Shown here: one piece after another, positions 1 to 8,596 of the stretch
Layout: each line of letters begins with the position of its first letter
How positions within the stretch are numbered: the stretch's first letter is position 1
Origin: Bacteroidia bacterium
GTDB lineage: Bacteria > Bacteroidota > Bacteroidia > NS11-12g > UBA955
Assembly (NCBI GenBank): GCA_020848595.1
Contig: JADLHV010000010.1
Location: 1-10,200, forward strand
Direction of reading: 5' to 3'
Length of the DNA stretch: 10,200 nucleotides
Program-made: the position numbers and the translations under genes
Notes under the pieces: model-generated
What the model saw: the letters and a program-made list of their open reading frames with translations, nothing else
Told to the model about the DNA's origin: nothing
The model's database searches: none

Positions 1-108
1 AGTCCTAAGAACGGTAATATCTTTACCATAAGATTTAAAAATATCATCGGCACGTTTGCAAGCAACAGCAAAAATTAAAAGACAGAGGATATATAACTTA
101 TTTCTCAT
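1..108 (-). CDS. Partial lipoprotein, probable head-GIN (DUF2807) protein
   Basis: Only the first 36 codons are present; the gene continues beyond the left edge. The start ATG (108-106) overlaps the TGA stop of the preceding gene as ATGA, which suggests an operon with coupled translation. The N-terminus is a clear lipoprotein signal: MRNK, a hydrophobic stretch at residues 5-16 (YILCLLIFAVA) and a lipobox FAVAC with the lipidated cysteine at residue 17. The mature start, CKRADDIFKSYGKDITVLRT, resembles from memory the N-terminus of Bacteroidota head-GIN proteins (Cys, then D-x-F/I-K-S-x-G-K-x-I/V-T). Those are cell-envelope beta-solenoid-like proteins of unknown function, sometimes labelled putative adhesins. 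The lipoprotein call is strong. The GIN call rests on about 20 residues and is tentative, because the diagnostic repeats lie outside the window. Confidence 0.7.
   Translation of the reverse strand, partial: MRNKLYILCLLIFAVACKRADDIFKSYGKDITVLRT
105..108 (-). other. ATGA stop/start overlap between two genes
   Basis: Read on the minus strand, bases 108-105 are ATGA. TGA (107-105) ends the acyloxyacyl-hydrolase-like gene after FLRK, and ATG (108-106) starts the lipoprotein gene. Upstream of it is an A/G-rich AAGAAA stretch that could serve as a weak ribosome site. This four-base overlap is a common arrangement for re-initiation and implies that the two proteins are made from one transcript. Confidence 0.85.
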
Positions 109-1196
109 TTTCTTAAAAATTGGTCAGAGAAACGGTATCCAGCACTCCAGTAAAAAAAGTCAGCAACAGCCATATGTGATTTGAGACGAGTTTGAGCAAT
201 TAAATTATTCCCTAAACAATAATTAAAGCCAATAGAGAAGTAAACTCTTTTTTTATAGTCATTAGGGCGGTAAGCATAAGTACCTAAATCGGTAACAACA
301 GCAATTCTTCCAAATTGAAATTCATGACCTATTTTTACCGCAATTTCAGTAAACTCAGAAAGATTTTTATTTTTAAGAGACGCTTCATTAAAAAGTTGAT
401 AAGGGTAAGTTTTATCAAAAAATATCTCTGTTCCAGCGCGCCAATGACGGGTATTATTATGTTTAAAGTAATATAAGAGACTAGTACTATAAATATTAAA
501 AAATCTAGTATCAGCGACCGCTATTTGTTTTCTAGCATAGCCAATATTAAATTCAAAACCATTTTCTGGGAAGAGATTTTTTAGTTCACGTTTAGTAATA
601 GGGTCAACAAAATTGACTTTTCTTAACAAGCCAATATCTAGGTGAGCCATATTAATACCGAGATTAGGACGTTTAAAATTCCCATTGCTATAATGTGTTA
701 CACCAATACCTAGAATAAGCGATGATTTTTTACTGACATCAATATAATGTTTAAGTAAAAGCTGCATATTGCCATTTAGATTAGAGCCAATAGCTTTGTT
801 TTTCTTATTTGATTGCAGATTGTAAGGGCGCGATATATAGCCAATTCCAGAACCGAATCGAAAGGTAGTCAGGGATTTAGATTTCTTTTTAAGAGCAGCT
901 TCAACATGAATATGCCAAGCAAGTACATGACCATTTAAGTCTTTATGTCCTAAATTGAAATAAGTGAGACCCGTTCCCCACATTAAATTGCGGTAATGTT
1001 CATCCATTGATTTCCAACCCGAAAAATTGCTACTGTAGATAAATTCTAGACCATAGGTATGCGCTTCCATATTGGCCATATATTCGCGATGAGCAATGAG
1101 GAAGCCAGGTAGTAAATTTACTTGAAAGCCTCTGAAATTCTGAGCATTAGAGTTCAAAATCAAAAACAAATTACATATAAAGACCCATTTTTTCAA
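105..1196 (-). CDS. PagL/acyloxyacyl hydrolase-like outer-membrane protein
   Basis: A 363-residue exported protein. Residues 1-18 form a signal peptide (MKKWVFICNLFLILNSNA, then QN), typical of Bacteroidota. The rest looks like short amphipathic beta strands of an outer-membrane barrel. Recognisable family motifs are IAHREYM (35-40), GLEF (49-52), GSGIGYISRPY (115-125), AIGSNLN (135-141) and THYSNGNFKRPNLGIN (167-182). The last matches the active-site block of PagL lipid A 3-O-deacylases, with His168 and Ser170 in the catalytic positions. The residue 14 after the His, Glu in Pseudomonas PagL, is Asn182 here. PagL is about 150 residues; this protein has an extra C-terminal half ending in LKSHMAVADFFYWSAGYRF, which I associate with the Bacteroidota version. 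The TTG start (1196-1194) is chosen because an in-frame TAA lies at 1211-1209 and the next in-frame ATG is codon 40, beyond the signal peptide. Lipid A deacylation is inferred, not shown. Confidence 0.75.
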   Translation of the reverse strand: MKKWVFICNLFLILNSNAQNFRGFQVNLLPGFLIAHREYMANMEAHTYGLEFIYSSNFSGWKSMDEHYRNLMWGTGLTYFNLGHKDLNGHVLAWHIHVEAALKKKSKSLTTFRFGSGIGYISRPYNLQSNKKNKAIGSNLNGNMQLLLKHYIDVSKKSSLILGIGVTHYSNGNFKRPNLGINMAHLDIGLLRKVNFVDPITKRELKNLFPENGFEFNIGYARKQIAVADTRFFNIYSTSLLYYFKHNNTRHWRAGTEIFFDKTYPYQLFNEASLKNKNLSEFTEIAVKIGHEFQFGRIAVVTDLGTYAYRPNDYKKRVYFSIGFNYCLGNNLIAQTRLKSHMAVADFFYWSAGYRFSDQFLRK

Positions 1197-1203
1197 AGCA
1201 TTG

Positions 1204-1211
1204 CAAAGTTA
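1204..1211 (-). promoter_or_regulatory. Bacteroidota -7 promoter box, minus-strand operon
   Basis: Read on the minus strand this is TAACTTTG, a perfect match to the Bacteroidota -7 consensus TAnnTTTG, followed by CA as is common. About 20 bases upstream there is only a weak -33 element (TTAC rather than TTG). A transcript from it would begin around 1195-1199, at or almost at the TTG start codon of the acyloxyacyl-hydrolase-like gene, so the message would be leaderless or nearly so. The motif could be a chance match, since it also contains the TAA that closes the upstream frame. Confidence 0.5.
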
Positions 1212-1249
1212 GTTTAATAGAAGATATTTTGTAATTTTCGAGTCATAAA

Positions 1250-1273
1250 AATTTTTTAAGAGCAATTTTTTAA
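1250..1273. repeat. Two direct copies of AATTTTTTAA
   Basis: The decamer AATTTTTTAA occurs at 1250-1259 and again at 1264-1273, a period of 14 bases, in the divergent spacer between the two outward-facing genes. It lies upstream of both predicted -7 boxes (1204-1211 minus and 1286-1293 plus). Such A/T tracts can bend DNA or act as UP-like elements, but in AT-rich DNA this may simply be composition. Confidence 0.3.
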
Positions 1274-1285
1274 AGTCAAAGTCGT

Positions 1286-1293
1286 TATATTCG
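1286..1293 (+). promoter_or_regulatory. Possible -7 promoter box for sprA
   Basis: TATATTCG followed by CA differs by one base from the Bacteroidota -7 consensus TAnnTTTG. Transcription from it would start near 1300 and leave a leader of about 48 bases to the TTG start or 63 to the alternative GTG start of sprA. No clear TTG -33 element is visible about 20 bases upstream, where the sequence is a T tract. A second one-mismatch candidate, TTAGTTTG at 1343-1350, overlaps the TTG start itself and would force use of the GTG at 1363. Confidence 0.35.
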
Positions 1294-1347
1294 CAGTTTA
1301 AACCCTTTTAAAGCCTATAGAATAGAGCCCTACCAAGCATTTTTAGT

Positions 1348-4300
1348 TTGTCGAAATTATTTGTGAATAAATTCAGTTTGTATCCAAAAACACCCAAAAA
1401 GTGGCTTTTGTGGACATTTGTGTTGGCTTTAAGCTTGCCAGTTTTTAGTAATACTGGAACCGCTCGTTCGAGAAACGGCTGGCAATTTTTTATGGCATTA
1501 ATCGCCGAAGAAATCGCCGTAATTAAGAACGAGATAGCTGAAAACGAAAAAGAATCAAAGCTACACGGTAAATCTCAAATAACTCAACTTTCTCCTAACG
1601 ACTCAACTCGTAAATCTAATTCAGATTCTTCTAATAATGACCTCATCTATCCAATTAAGGACAATGCAAGTAGCGATAAATCGGACTATAAAAACAATCT
1701 CGATTTTAATGACCCTTCGGTAAAAACCATTATAGAATATAATCCTGTGACTAAAATGTATGAAGAGTACAAAGAAGTTGCTGGTAAGAAAACCTTGCAA
1801 AGAACCATGACAAGGGATGAGTATTTAGAAGAAAGTGGTAAAGAAGAAAGAAAACGTTATTTCGACCAAAGAGCTAAAAGTAATGCTGGTGAAAGTGGAT
1901 ATAATAATAAAAAGAGTCCAACCTTAATTTCTACACCTCCGATTCTTGATAAGGTTTTTAGAGGTGGATTAATTGATATTCAGCCTAGTGGATCTGCGGA
2001 ACTAACTTTTGGTGGTATTTTTAATACCGTTAGAAATCCTCAATTTTCGGCCCGTCAGCAAAAAACAGGTCAATTTGATTTCGATCAAAAAATTCAATTG
2101 AATGTCAACGGTAAAATTGGTAATGCCCTCAACTTAGGAATTAAATACGATACAGACGCTACTTTCGATTTTGATAATCAAACTAAATTAAATTGGGTTG
2201 GAAAAGAAGACCAAATGGTTAAATCTGTTGAATTAGGAAATGTGAGTTTACCGCTAAATGGAAGTTTAATTCAAGCTGGACAATCACTTTTCGGAATCAA
2301 ATTAGCCGTTCAAACTGGAAAACTTACCACGACAATCATTGCTACTCAAAACAAGGGTCAAAGAACTGAAACAACCGTAAATGGTGGTGCTCAGATAACT
2401 AATTTTAATATTCAAGCACATAATTACGACCAAAATAGACACTATTTCCTTTCACAATTTTTCAAAGATCAGTTCGATGATGCTATGTCAACTTTGCCAT
2501 TGTTAAGTACTGGTGTTATGATTAACAGAGTAGAGGTATGGGTAACTAATAGGAGTGGTAATTATGAAAACACTCGTGATGTGCTTACTTTAATGGATTT
2601 AGGTGAAGCTAAGCCTTACAATAATTTTGTATCAAAAGGAACTAATTTACCTTATGCCGATAATCATGCGAATCATTTATATGATGATATCATTAACAGT
2701 CCGGTAAGTGATGATTTAAGACAATCGAAAACGAGTTTAGATAATATGAACATTCAATTTCCGAATCTTAAACAAGGTTTAGATTATGAATTGCTCACCT
2801 ACGCCCGTCAACTAGGCGAAAATGATTTTGCCATTAATCAACGATTGGGATATATTTCTTTAAATACAGCTCTAAATAATGATGAGATGTTAGCTGTAGC
2901 ATTCGAGTATACGTATAATGGTGTTGTTTATAAAGTGGGTGAATTTGCTTCAGAGGTAGCAAGTACAAGAGATGATAGCAAAGTGTTAATGCTAAAAATG
3001 CTCAAAAATAATATCATCAGAACCCGTTTGCCTATGTGGGAATTGATGATGAAGAATATCTACTCACTTGGTTCATTTAATGTGAATGCAAGTGATTTGG
3101 TTTTCAATGTTATCTATAACGACGATCCATCTGGTGCCGATTTAAATTATATGCCAGTTAATAATTACCCAGCATTAAGTGGGGGTAATCCATTAATTAG
3201 AGTTCTAAATATGGATAGAATTAACAGGCAAAGTGAAAGTAAACCTGATGGTGTTTTTGATGCCTTAGAAGATTTAACCTTTATTTCTAAAAATGGTCGA
3301 ATTATTTTTCCTGTTAGAGAGCCATTTGGAAATTTCTTAAGGTCAAAATTCGAAGGGGATTCTTTAGTTGCAAATAAATATGTTTTTGACGCTTTATACG
3401 ATAGTACTAAATGGTTAGCCGAACAAGATGTTGCGCATAATAAGTTCTTTCTAAAAGGTAGTTATAAAGGGTCTAGTAGTAACGAAATTTCATTAAATGC
3501 TTTAAATGTACCTCAAGGTTCGGTAGTGGTTACTGCTAATGGTACGCGACTTACAGAAAATGTCGATTATATTGTCGATTACAATGCTGGAAAGGTGTCT
3601 ATTATTAACCAGGGTATTCTTCAGTCTGGCGCCGTTATTAAAGTATCTGCCGAAAGTAATAGTATGTTTAATATTCAGCAAAAGACTTTATTAGGGGCTC
3701 GTTTTGATTATACAGCTAATAAAAAATTGATGCTGGGTGCTACTGTCTTACATATGTATGAAAGGGCATTAACACCTAAAACAAATATTGGAGATGAACC
3801 TTTACTTAATACCATTCTTGGATTTGATGGAAGTTATTCTTCGCCTTCTTTATTGTTGACTAAATTAGTAGATAAACTTCCGTTTATAGAGACAAAAGCT
3901 GAAAGTAGATTGACTGCACAAGGCGAATATGCAAGGATTTTTCCGGGTATGGCAAAGGGGCAAAATAACACAAGAGGGGTTAGCTATTTAGACGATTTTG
4001 AAGGTGCTGAAACAACCTTCGATTTGCGATTAGTGTCGAGTTGGAAATTGTCGAGTTTACCACAAAATCAGCCATTATTATTTCCTGAATGGAATAGCAT
4101 AGCAACAGATAAAAGATCATGGGGGTATTACCGCTCTAAATTGGCTTGGTATAATATAGATCCAACTTTTTATAGAAAAGATAAATATACGCCAGAACAT
4201 ATTGCAAATGATGTGGAAATGCAAAGTAACCATTTCATGCGCGAAATCTCAGTAAATGAAGTTTTTCCAAATAAGAGTATACCTCAAGGAGCTCCAAATA

Positions 4301-7300
4301 TTTTACCTACACTCGATTTAGCGTTTTATCCTAGAGAAAGAGGTCAATATAATTATAATGCCACAGATGATTTTACCAGTGATGGATTTTTTAAGAATCC
4401 AGTTCAAACTTGGGGTGGAATTATGAGACGGATAGAAAGTAATGACTTTGAAGCTGCCAATATCGATTATATAGAAATTTGGATGATGGACCCTTTTGTC
4501 TATAATCCGAATGGTACTAATAAAGGTAAACTCTACATCGATCTAGGAAATATTAGTGAGGATATTTTACCTGATAGACGAAAGGTTTTTGAAAATGGTT
4601 TTAATCCTAAAGGTGTAATTCAAGATATAGATAGCTCTTTATATGGCAGGGTGCCTATTTTACCACAATTAAATAATGCTTTTGATAATGAGCCAGATTC
4701 AAGACAGTATCAAGATTTAGGTTTAGATGGATTAAACGATAATGACGAGCGCAATTATGATACGGCGTATCTAAATGATTTGAAATTGCGTTTTGGTGTT
4801 AATTCTAAAATATATCAAGATGCATTAGCCGATCCATCTACCGATAATTATATGCATAATCGCGATCCACAATACAGTGCCGAATTAGCCTCTATAGTTT
4901 CGCGTTATAAAGACTATAATCACTTACAAGGTAATTCGACTTTAGATAAGTTAGACGATGGGACACCAAAGAGTGCCACTACACTTCCAGATAACGAAGA
5001 TATCAATAATGACTTTACCATGAATCAAACGGAAGATTATTTTACCTATGAAATTAATCTTAGTCCAGAGGATTTAGAAATTGGAAAAGGTTTCGTTACA
5101 GATGTATCTGAAGTTGAAAAGACTTTGAAAAATGGCAAGAAGGAAAAGATTAAGTGGATTCAAATAAAGGTTCCAATTCGCGAGTATACCAAAGCTGTCG
5201 GAAATATTTCTGATTTTAAATCTATCAGATTTATGCGTGTGTATATGAAAGGATTTACAGATAGCACGATTCTAAGATTTGCTCAAATGCAATTAGTTAG
5301 AGCCGATTGGAGACGATATTTAAATGCTTTAACAAAGCCAGGTGCTGTAGTGCCTTTAGATCCTACAGATAATACTACATTTGTTGTATCAACAGTTAAT
5401 ATTGAAGAGAACGGAAAACGTCAACCAATTAGATATGTAGAGCCTCCGGGCATTAGTCGTGTGCGCGATCCAGCTTCTCAAAACTTTGTGCAACAAAATG
5501 AGCAGTCTTTATCACTTAGAGTTTGTAACCTTAAAGGCGGCGATTCAAGGGCAGCCTATAAGACTACTAATTTTGATATTAGAAACTACAAGAATCTTAA
5601 AATGTTTGTTCATGCCGAAGGTAGTGATTTAAAAGACGGTGAAATGTCGGCATTTATAAGAATCGGAACTGACTTAGTAAGTAATTATTACGAATACGAG
5701 ATACCACTCAAGATTACTCCAGATGGAACTTACGATGCATCTAAAATTTGGAATTCGGAAAATGATTTTGATTTTGAATTAGCAGATTTGTTTAATGCTA
5801 AAAATTTGCGAAGTGAAAGTAATGTTCAACTTACGCGCCCCTATTTTTATTTCAATAGTAAGGGACATAAGATAACAGTTTTAGGTTTACCCGATTTAAG
5901 TAATGTGCGTGTAATCATGCTTGGTGTGCGGAATAATACAGATAATCCGAAATGTGGAGAGGTGTGGTTTAACGAATTGCGTGTTACAGATATTACTAAT
6001 AAAGGCGGCTGGGCAACAACAGGTAGAGTAGTAGCGCAATTAGCAGATTTTGCAACTTTATCGGCCTCTGGAAATATCTCTACAATTGGATTTGGAGGCG
6101 TTGATAAACGATTAAATGAACGTAATTTAAGTGATAATTACCAATTTGATTTGTCTTCGAGTTTTGAATTAGGCAAATTTTTCCCTCAAAAAGCAGGAGT
6201 AAATATTCCAATGTTTATAGGTTATAGCGGCAACATTATACGACCAAAATTCAATCCGTTGAATCCCGATGTTGAGCTAAAAACCGCTGTAGAACGGCTG
6301 CCCGAAGATGAAAGGAAAGCGGTATTGAAAGCCGCGGAAGATTATAATTCACGATACAGTATTAATTTTACTAATGTTCGAAAAAATGCGACAGGGACGG
6401 GTAAGATAATGCCTTGGAGTATATCGAATTTTAATCTCACCTATTCGTATATTCATCTACAAAAGCGGAATATTCAGATTCAAGAGCAATTCATGAAAAC
6501 TTATCATGGTAGTATTGGTTATGTTTATAGTCCTCAATCAAAACCATGGGAGCCTTTTAAATTCATTAAGAGTAAGCATTTAAGGTTGATACGCGACTTT
6601 AATATAAAGCCTTTGCCACAGAATATATTAATTCGAATGGATATTGATCGTTATTATTCAGAGTTTTTAGCAAGGAATAATGATTTATTTAAGCAAATTA
6701 CACCGCGATTGTATGATAAGAATTTTACCATGCAAAGGGTTTATAATGTCAATTATCCAATAACTAAAAGTTTAAAACTCGATTATTCTGCAACTGTAAA
6801 TTCAAGAATAGAAGAACCATTTGGAGCGCTTAATACAGAAGCAAAGAAAGACTCTGTTCGCAATGGATTCTTTAATTTTGGAAAAATGCGCGACTTTAAT
6901 CAAATTGCCAATTTTAACTATACAGTGCCTTTTGATAAAGTTGGGATTTTGAATTGGATTTCGACAACTGTAAGATATGGCGCAAATTACGGATGGATGC
7001 AGGCCCCTCCAGCTTATGAGACATTAGGAAACACGATTCAAAATAGTAGAGAAATAAATGTTAACTCTCAGTTTAATATGGTGAATCTTTATAATAAGAT
7101 ACCATACTTAAAACGCATTAATTCCGGTACTACAAAGAAGAAAAATCCGAAATCAGATGCACCTAAAGAAGAGGGAAATGCTGCAACAAGTAAGAGTAAA
7201 AAAGAGCATCAAACATTTGGAACTGGTTTGTTACGTGGCATTATGATGTTGAGAAATGTTAGTGTTAATTATACTGAAAGAAATGGAATAATGCTTCCAG

Positions 7301-8592
7301 GATTTAAACAAAACATTGATTATTTCGGTCAAAATTTCACCCATAATGTTCCAGGTTTAGGATTTATTTTAGGCTCTCAAGATGATAATGTTCGTTATAA
7401 ATTAGCCAATAATGGTTCTTTATCTAACGACCCAAGATTAAATAATTTCTATACAGAAAATAGCAGCAAATCGATAACTGGAAATGCAACTGTAGAACCG
7501 TTTAAAGATTTCCGTATCCAATTGAATTTTAACTTGAGTCGCTCTAGTAATATGCAGTCGTTGTTTAAATATGATACTGTTGGTGGTTACGATAATTGGA
7601 GAGACGTATCAATTAGAGAAACAGGGATGTTTTCAACTACTGGAATCTTTATCAATACAGCATTTGAAAATGTAAGTGCTGATAATGGATGGGTAAGTGA
7701 GAATTACAATAATTTCGAAAATGCAAGATTTGTAATTTCACAAAGACAAGCACTCCAAGATGAACGTGTACAGATAAAAGCAATTGACCCAATAACGAAG
7801 AAATTTTATTATGGTTATGGGGCTAAATCTCAGAATACATTAATTCCAGCATTCTTGTCGGCTTATACTGGGGTCAATCAATCAAAAGTTTCATTAAGTC
7901 CTTTTAGAAATATTCCATTGCCTAACTGGAATCTTAATTACAATGGACTTAGTAAAATGAAAAAACTGAGTAAGATTTTTACCAATATTACTATTCAACA
8001 TAGATATTCTGGCACTTATGTCATAGGAGGTTATACAAGTAATTTGTTCTATAGCGAAGATTCTCTTGCAGCACCTGGGCGTGATTTAGTGAGTCAGTTT
8101 AATATTAATAATGTATCTATACGCGAACAGTTTAATCCGCTTATTGGTGTAGATATTACAACCAAATCTGGTATAACAGGTGGTATTAAAATTAATAGGA
8201 GTAGAAATGTTAATCTGTTTGTTCCAAATGCTAACTTGACAGAAATTACTTCAAAAGAATTTAATTTTAATTTCGGATACCGCACTAGTGGCATTAAGTT
8301 ACCAATTAAAGTCAATGGAAAAAGAGTCAATTTGAACAATGATTTATTAATTGATATGGTAATTGGAATCGCTAATAATTTCACTGTTATTCGAACTGTC
8401 GACCAAAACACTAATACTATTGCTAATGGTCAACGTGTTGTGTCTATTCGTCCAAATATCAATTACATGATAAATTCAAATATCAATTTATCAATATTTT
8501 ATGATAGAAGAGCCACTAAGCCACATTCATCTAATATTTATCCAACAGCATTAACTACTTTTGGAATAAAATTAAGATACACGATACAATAG
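1348..8592 (+). CDS. sprA: SprA (Sov), type IX secretion outer-membrane translocon
   Basis: This encodes SprA/Sov, the giant outer-membrane barrel through which T9SS cargo leaves the cell; in Flavobacterium johnsoniae it is a 36-strand pore needed for secretion and gliding. The 2414 codons match the family's usual 2400-2500. A signal peptide has a basic start (KTPKK, 14-18), core 19-33 and a cut near Ser34, followed by a Ser/Asn/Lys-rich linker to about 98. Family landmarks in order: LIYPIKD (99-105), EYNPVT (130-135), the N-terminal SprA domain from PPILDKVFRGG (197 on), GSLIQAGQSLFGIK (305-318), DDFEGAE (882-888), RERGQYNY (996-1003), WGGIMRR (1022-1028), YIEIWMMDPF (1041-1050) and acidic DLGLDGLNDNDE (1123-1134). 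A Lys-rich stretch at 1930-1952 is probably a periplasmic loop. The frame is intact to a strand-like GIKLRYTIQ end. The start is uncertain: TTG 1348, or GTG 1363 (giving MNKFSLYP); an in-frame TAG at 1318 rules out an upstream ATG. Confidence 0.97.
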   Translation: MSKLFVNKFSLYPKTPKKWLLWTFVLALSLPVFSNTGTARSRNGWQFFMALIAEEIAVIKNEIAENEKESKLHGKSQITQLSPNDSTRKSNSDSSNNDLIYPIKDNASSDKSDYKNNLDFNDPSVKTIIEYNPVTKMYEEYKEVAGKKTLQRTMTRDEYLEESGKEERKRYFDQRAKSNAGESGYNNKKSPTLISTPPILDKVFRGGLIDIQPSGSAELTFGGIFNTVRNPQFSARQQKTGQFDFDQKIQLNVNGKIGNALNLGIKYDTDATFDFDNQTKLNWVGKEDQMVKSVELGNVSLPLNGSLIQAGQSLFGIKLAVQTGKLTTTIIATQNKGQRTETTVNGGAQITNFNIQAHNYDQNRHYFLSQFFKDQFDDAMSTLPLLSTGVMINRVEVWVTNRSGNYENTRDVLTLMDLGEAKPYNNFVSKGTNLPYADNHANHLYDDIINSPVSDDLRQSKTSLDNMNIQFPNLKQGLDYELLTYARQLGENDFAINQRLGYISLNTALNNDEMLAVAFEYTYNGVVYKVGEFASEVASTRDDSKVLMLKMLKNNIIRTRLPMWELMMKNIYSLGSFNVNASDLVFNVIYNDDPSGADLNYMPVNNYPALSGGNPLIRVLNMDRINRQSESKPDGVFDALEDLTFISKNGRIIFPVREPFGNFLRSKFEGDSLVANKYVFDALYDSTKWLAEQDVAHNKFFLKGSYKGSSSNEISLNALNVPQGSVVVTANGTRLTENVDYIVDYNAGKVSIINQGILQSGAVIKVSAESNSMFNIQQKTLLGARFDYTANKKLMLGATVLHMYERALTPKTNIGDEPLLNTILGFDGSYSSPSLLLTKLVDKLPFIETKAESRLTAQGEYARIFPGMAKGQNNTRGVSYLDDFEGAETTFDLRLVSSWKLSSLPQNQPLLFPEWNSIATDKRSWGYYRSKLAWYNIDPTFYRKDKYTPEHIANDVEMQSNHFMREISVNEVFPNKSIPQGAPNILPTLDLAFYPRERGQYNYNATDDFTSDGFFKNPVQTWGGIMRRIESNDFEAANIDYIEIWMMDPFVYNPNGTNKGKLYIDLGNISEDILPDRRKVFENGFNPKGVIQDIDSSLYGRVPILPQLNNAFDNEPDSRQYQDLGLDGLNDNDERNYDTAYLNDLKLRFGVNSKIYQDALADPSTDNYMHNRDPQYSAELASIVSRYKDYNHLQGNSTLDKLDDGTPKSATTLPDNEDINNDFTMNQTEDYFTYEINLSPEDLEIGKGFVTDVSEVEKTLKNGKKEKIKWIQIKVPIREYTKAVGNISDFKSIRFMRVYMKGFTDSTILRFAQMQLVRADWRRYLNALTKPGAVVPLDPTDNTTFVVSTVNIEENGKRQPIRYVEPPGISRVRDPASQNFVQQNEQSLSLRVCNLKGGDSRAAYKTTNFDIRNYKNLKMFVHAEGSDLKDGEMSAFIRIGTDLVSNYYEYEIPLKITPDGTYDASKIWNSENDFDFELADLFNAKNLRSESNVQLTRPYFYFNSKGHKITVLGLPDLSNVRVIMLGVRNNTDNPKCGEVWFNELRVTDITNKGGWATTGRVVAQLADFATLSASGNISTIGFGGVDKRLNERNLSDNYQFDLSSSFELGKFFPQKAGVNIPMFIGYSGNIIRPKFNPLNPDVELKTAVERLPEDERKAVLKAAEDYNSRYSINFTNVRKNATGTGKIMPWSISNFNLTYSYIHLQKRNIQIQEQFMKTYHGSIGYVYSPQSKPWEPFKFIKSKHLRLIRDFNIKPLPQNILIRMDIDRYYSEFLARNNDLFKQITPRLYDKNFTMQRVYNVNYPITKSLKLDYSATVNSRIEEPFGALNTEAKKDSVRNGFFNFGKMRDFNQIANFNYTVPFDKVGILNWISTTVRYGANYGWMQAPPAYETLGNTIQNSREINVNSQFNMVNLYNKIPYLKRINSGTTKKKNPKSDAPKEEGNAATSKSKKEHQTFGTGLLRGIMMLRNVSVNYTERNGIMLPGFKQNIDYFGQNFTHNVPGLGFILGSQDDNVRYKLANNGSLSNDPRLNNFYTENSSKSITGNATVEPFKDFRIQLNFNLSRSSNMQSLFKYDTVGGYDNWRDVSIRETGMFSTTGIFINTAFENVSADNGWVSENYNNFENARFVISQRQALQDERVQIKAIDPITKKFYYGYGAKSQNTLIPAFLSAYTGVNQSKVSLSPFRNIPLPNWNLNYNGLSKMKKLSKIFTNITIQHRYSGTYVIGGYTSNLFYSEDSLAAPGRDLVSQFNINNVSIREQFNPLIGVDITTKSGITGGIKINRSRNVNLFVPNANLTEITSKEFNFNFGYRTSGIKLPIKVNGKRVNLNNDLLIDMVIGIANNFTVIRTVDQNTNTIANGQRVVSIRPNINYMINSNINLSIFYDRRATKPHSSNIYPTALTTFGIKLRYTIQ

Positions 8593-8596
8593 TATT

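Noticed and set aside
1075..1081. ATG at codon 40 as the start of the PagL-like gene
   Set aside because: It would remove the clear signal peptide and the conserved IAHREYM region, so the TTG at 1196 is preferred.
1930..1960. SprA N-terminal domain start considered as a separate gene
   Set aside because: The frame is continuous from the signal peptide, and the linker and following motifs match the normal SprA arrangement.
7132..7203. Lys-rich, low-complexity stretch in SprA as an insertion or foreign segment
   Set aside because: It is in frame, its base composition is like the flanks, and I recall similar Lys-rich loops in other SprA proteins, so it is treated as a normal variable loop.
8094..8411. 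Minus-strand open frame of 105 codons inside the 3' end of sprA
   Set aside because: It lies wholly inside the strongly supported sprA frame, its translation is hydrophobic and low in complexity with no recognisable motif, and it has no promoter or neighbour of its own. It is a shadow of the coding strand.
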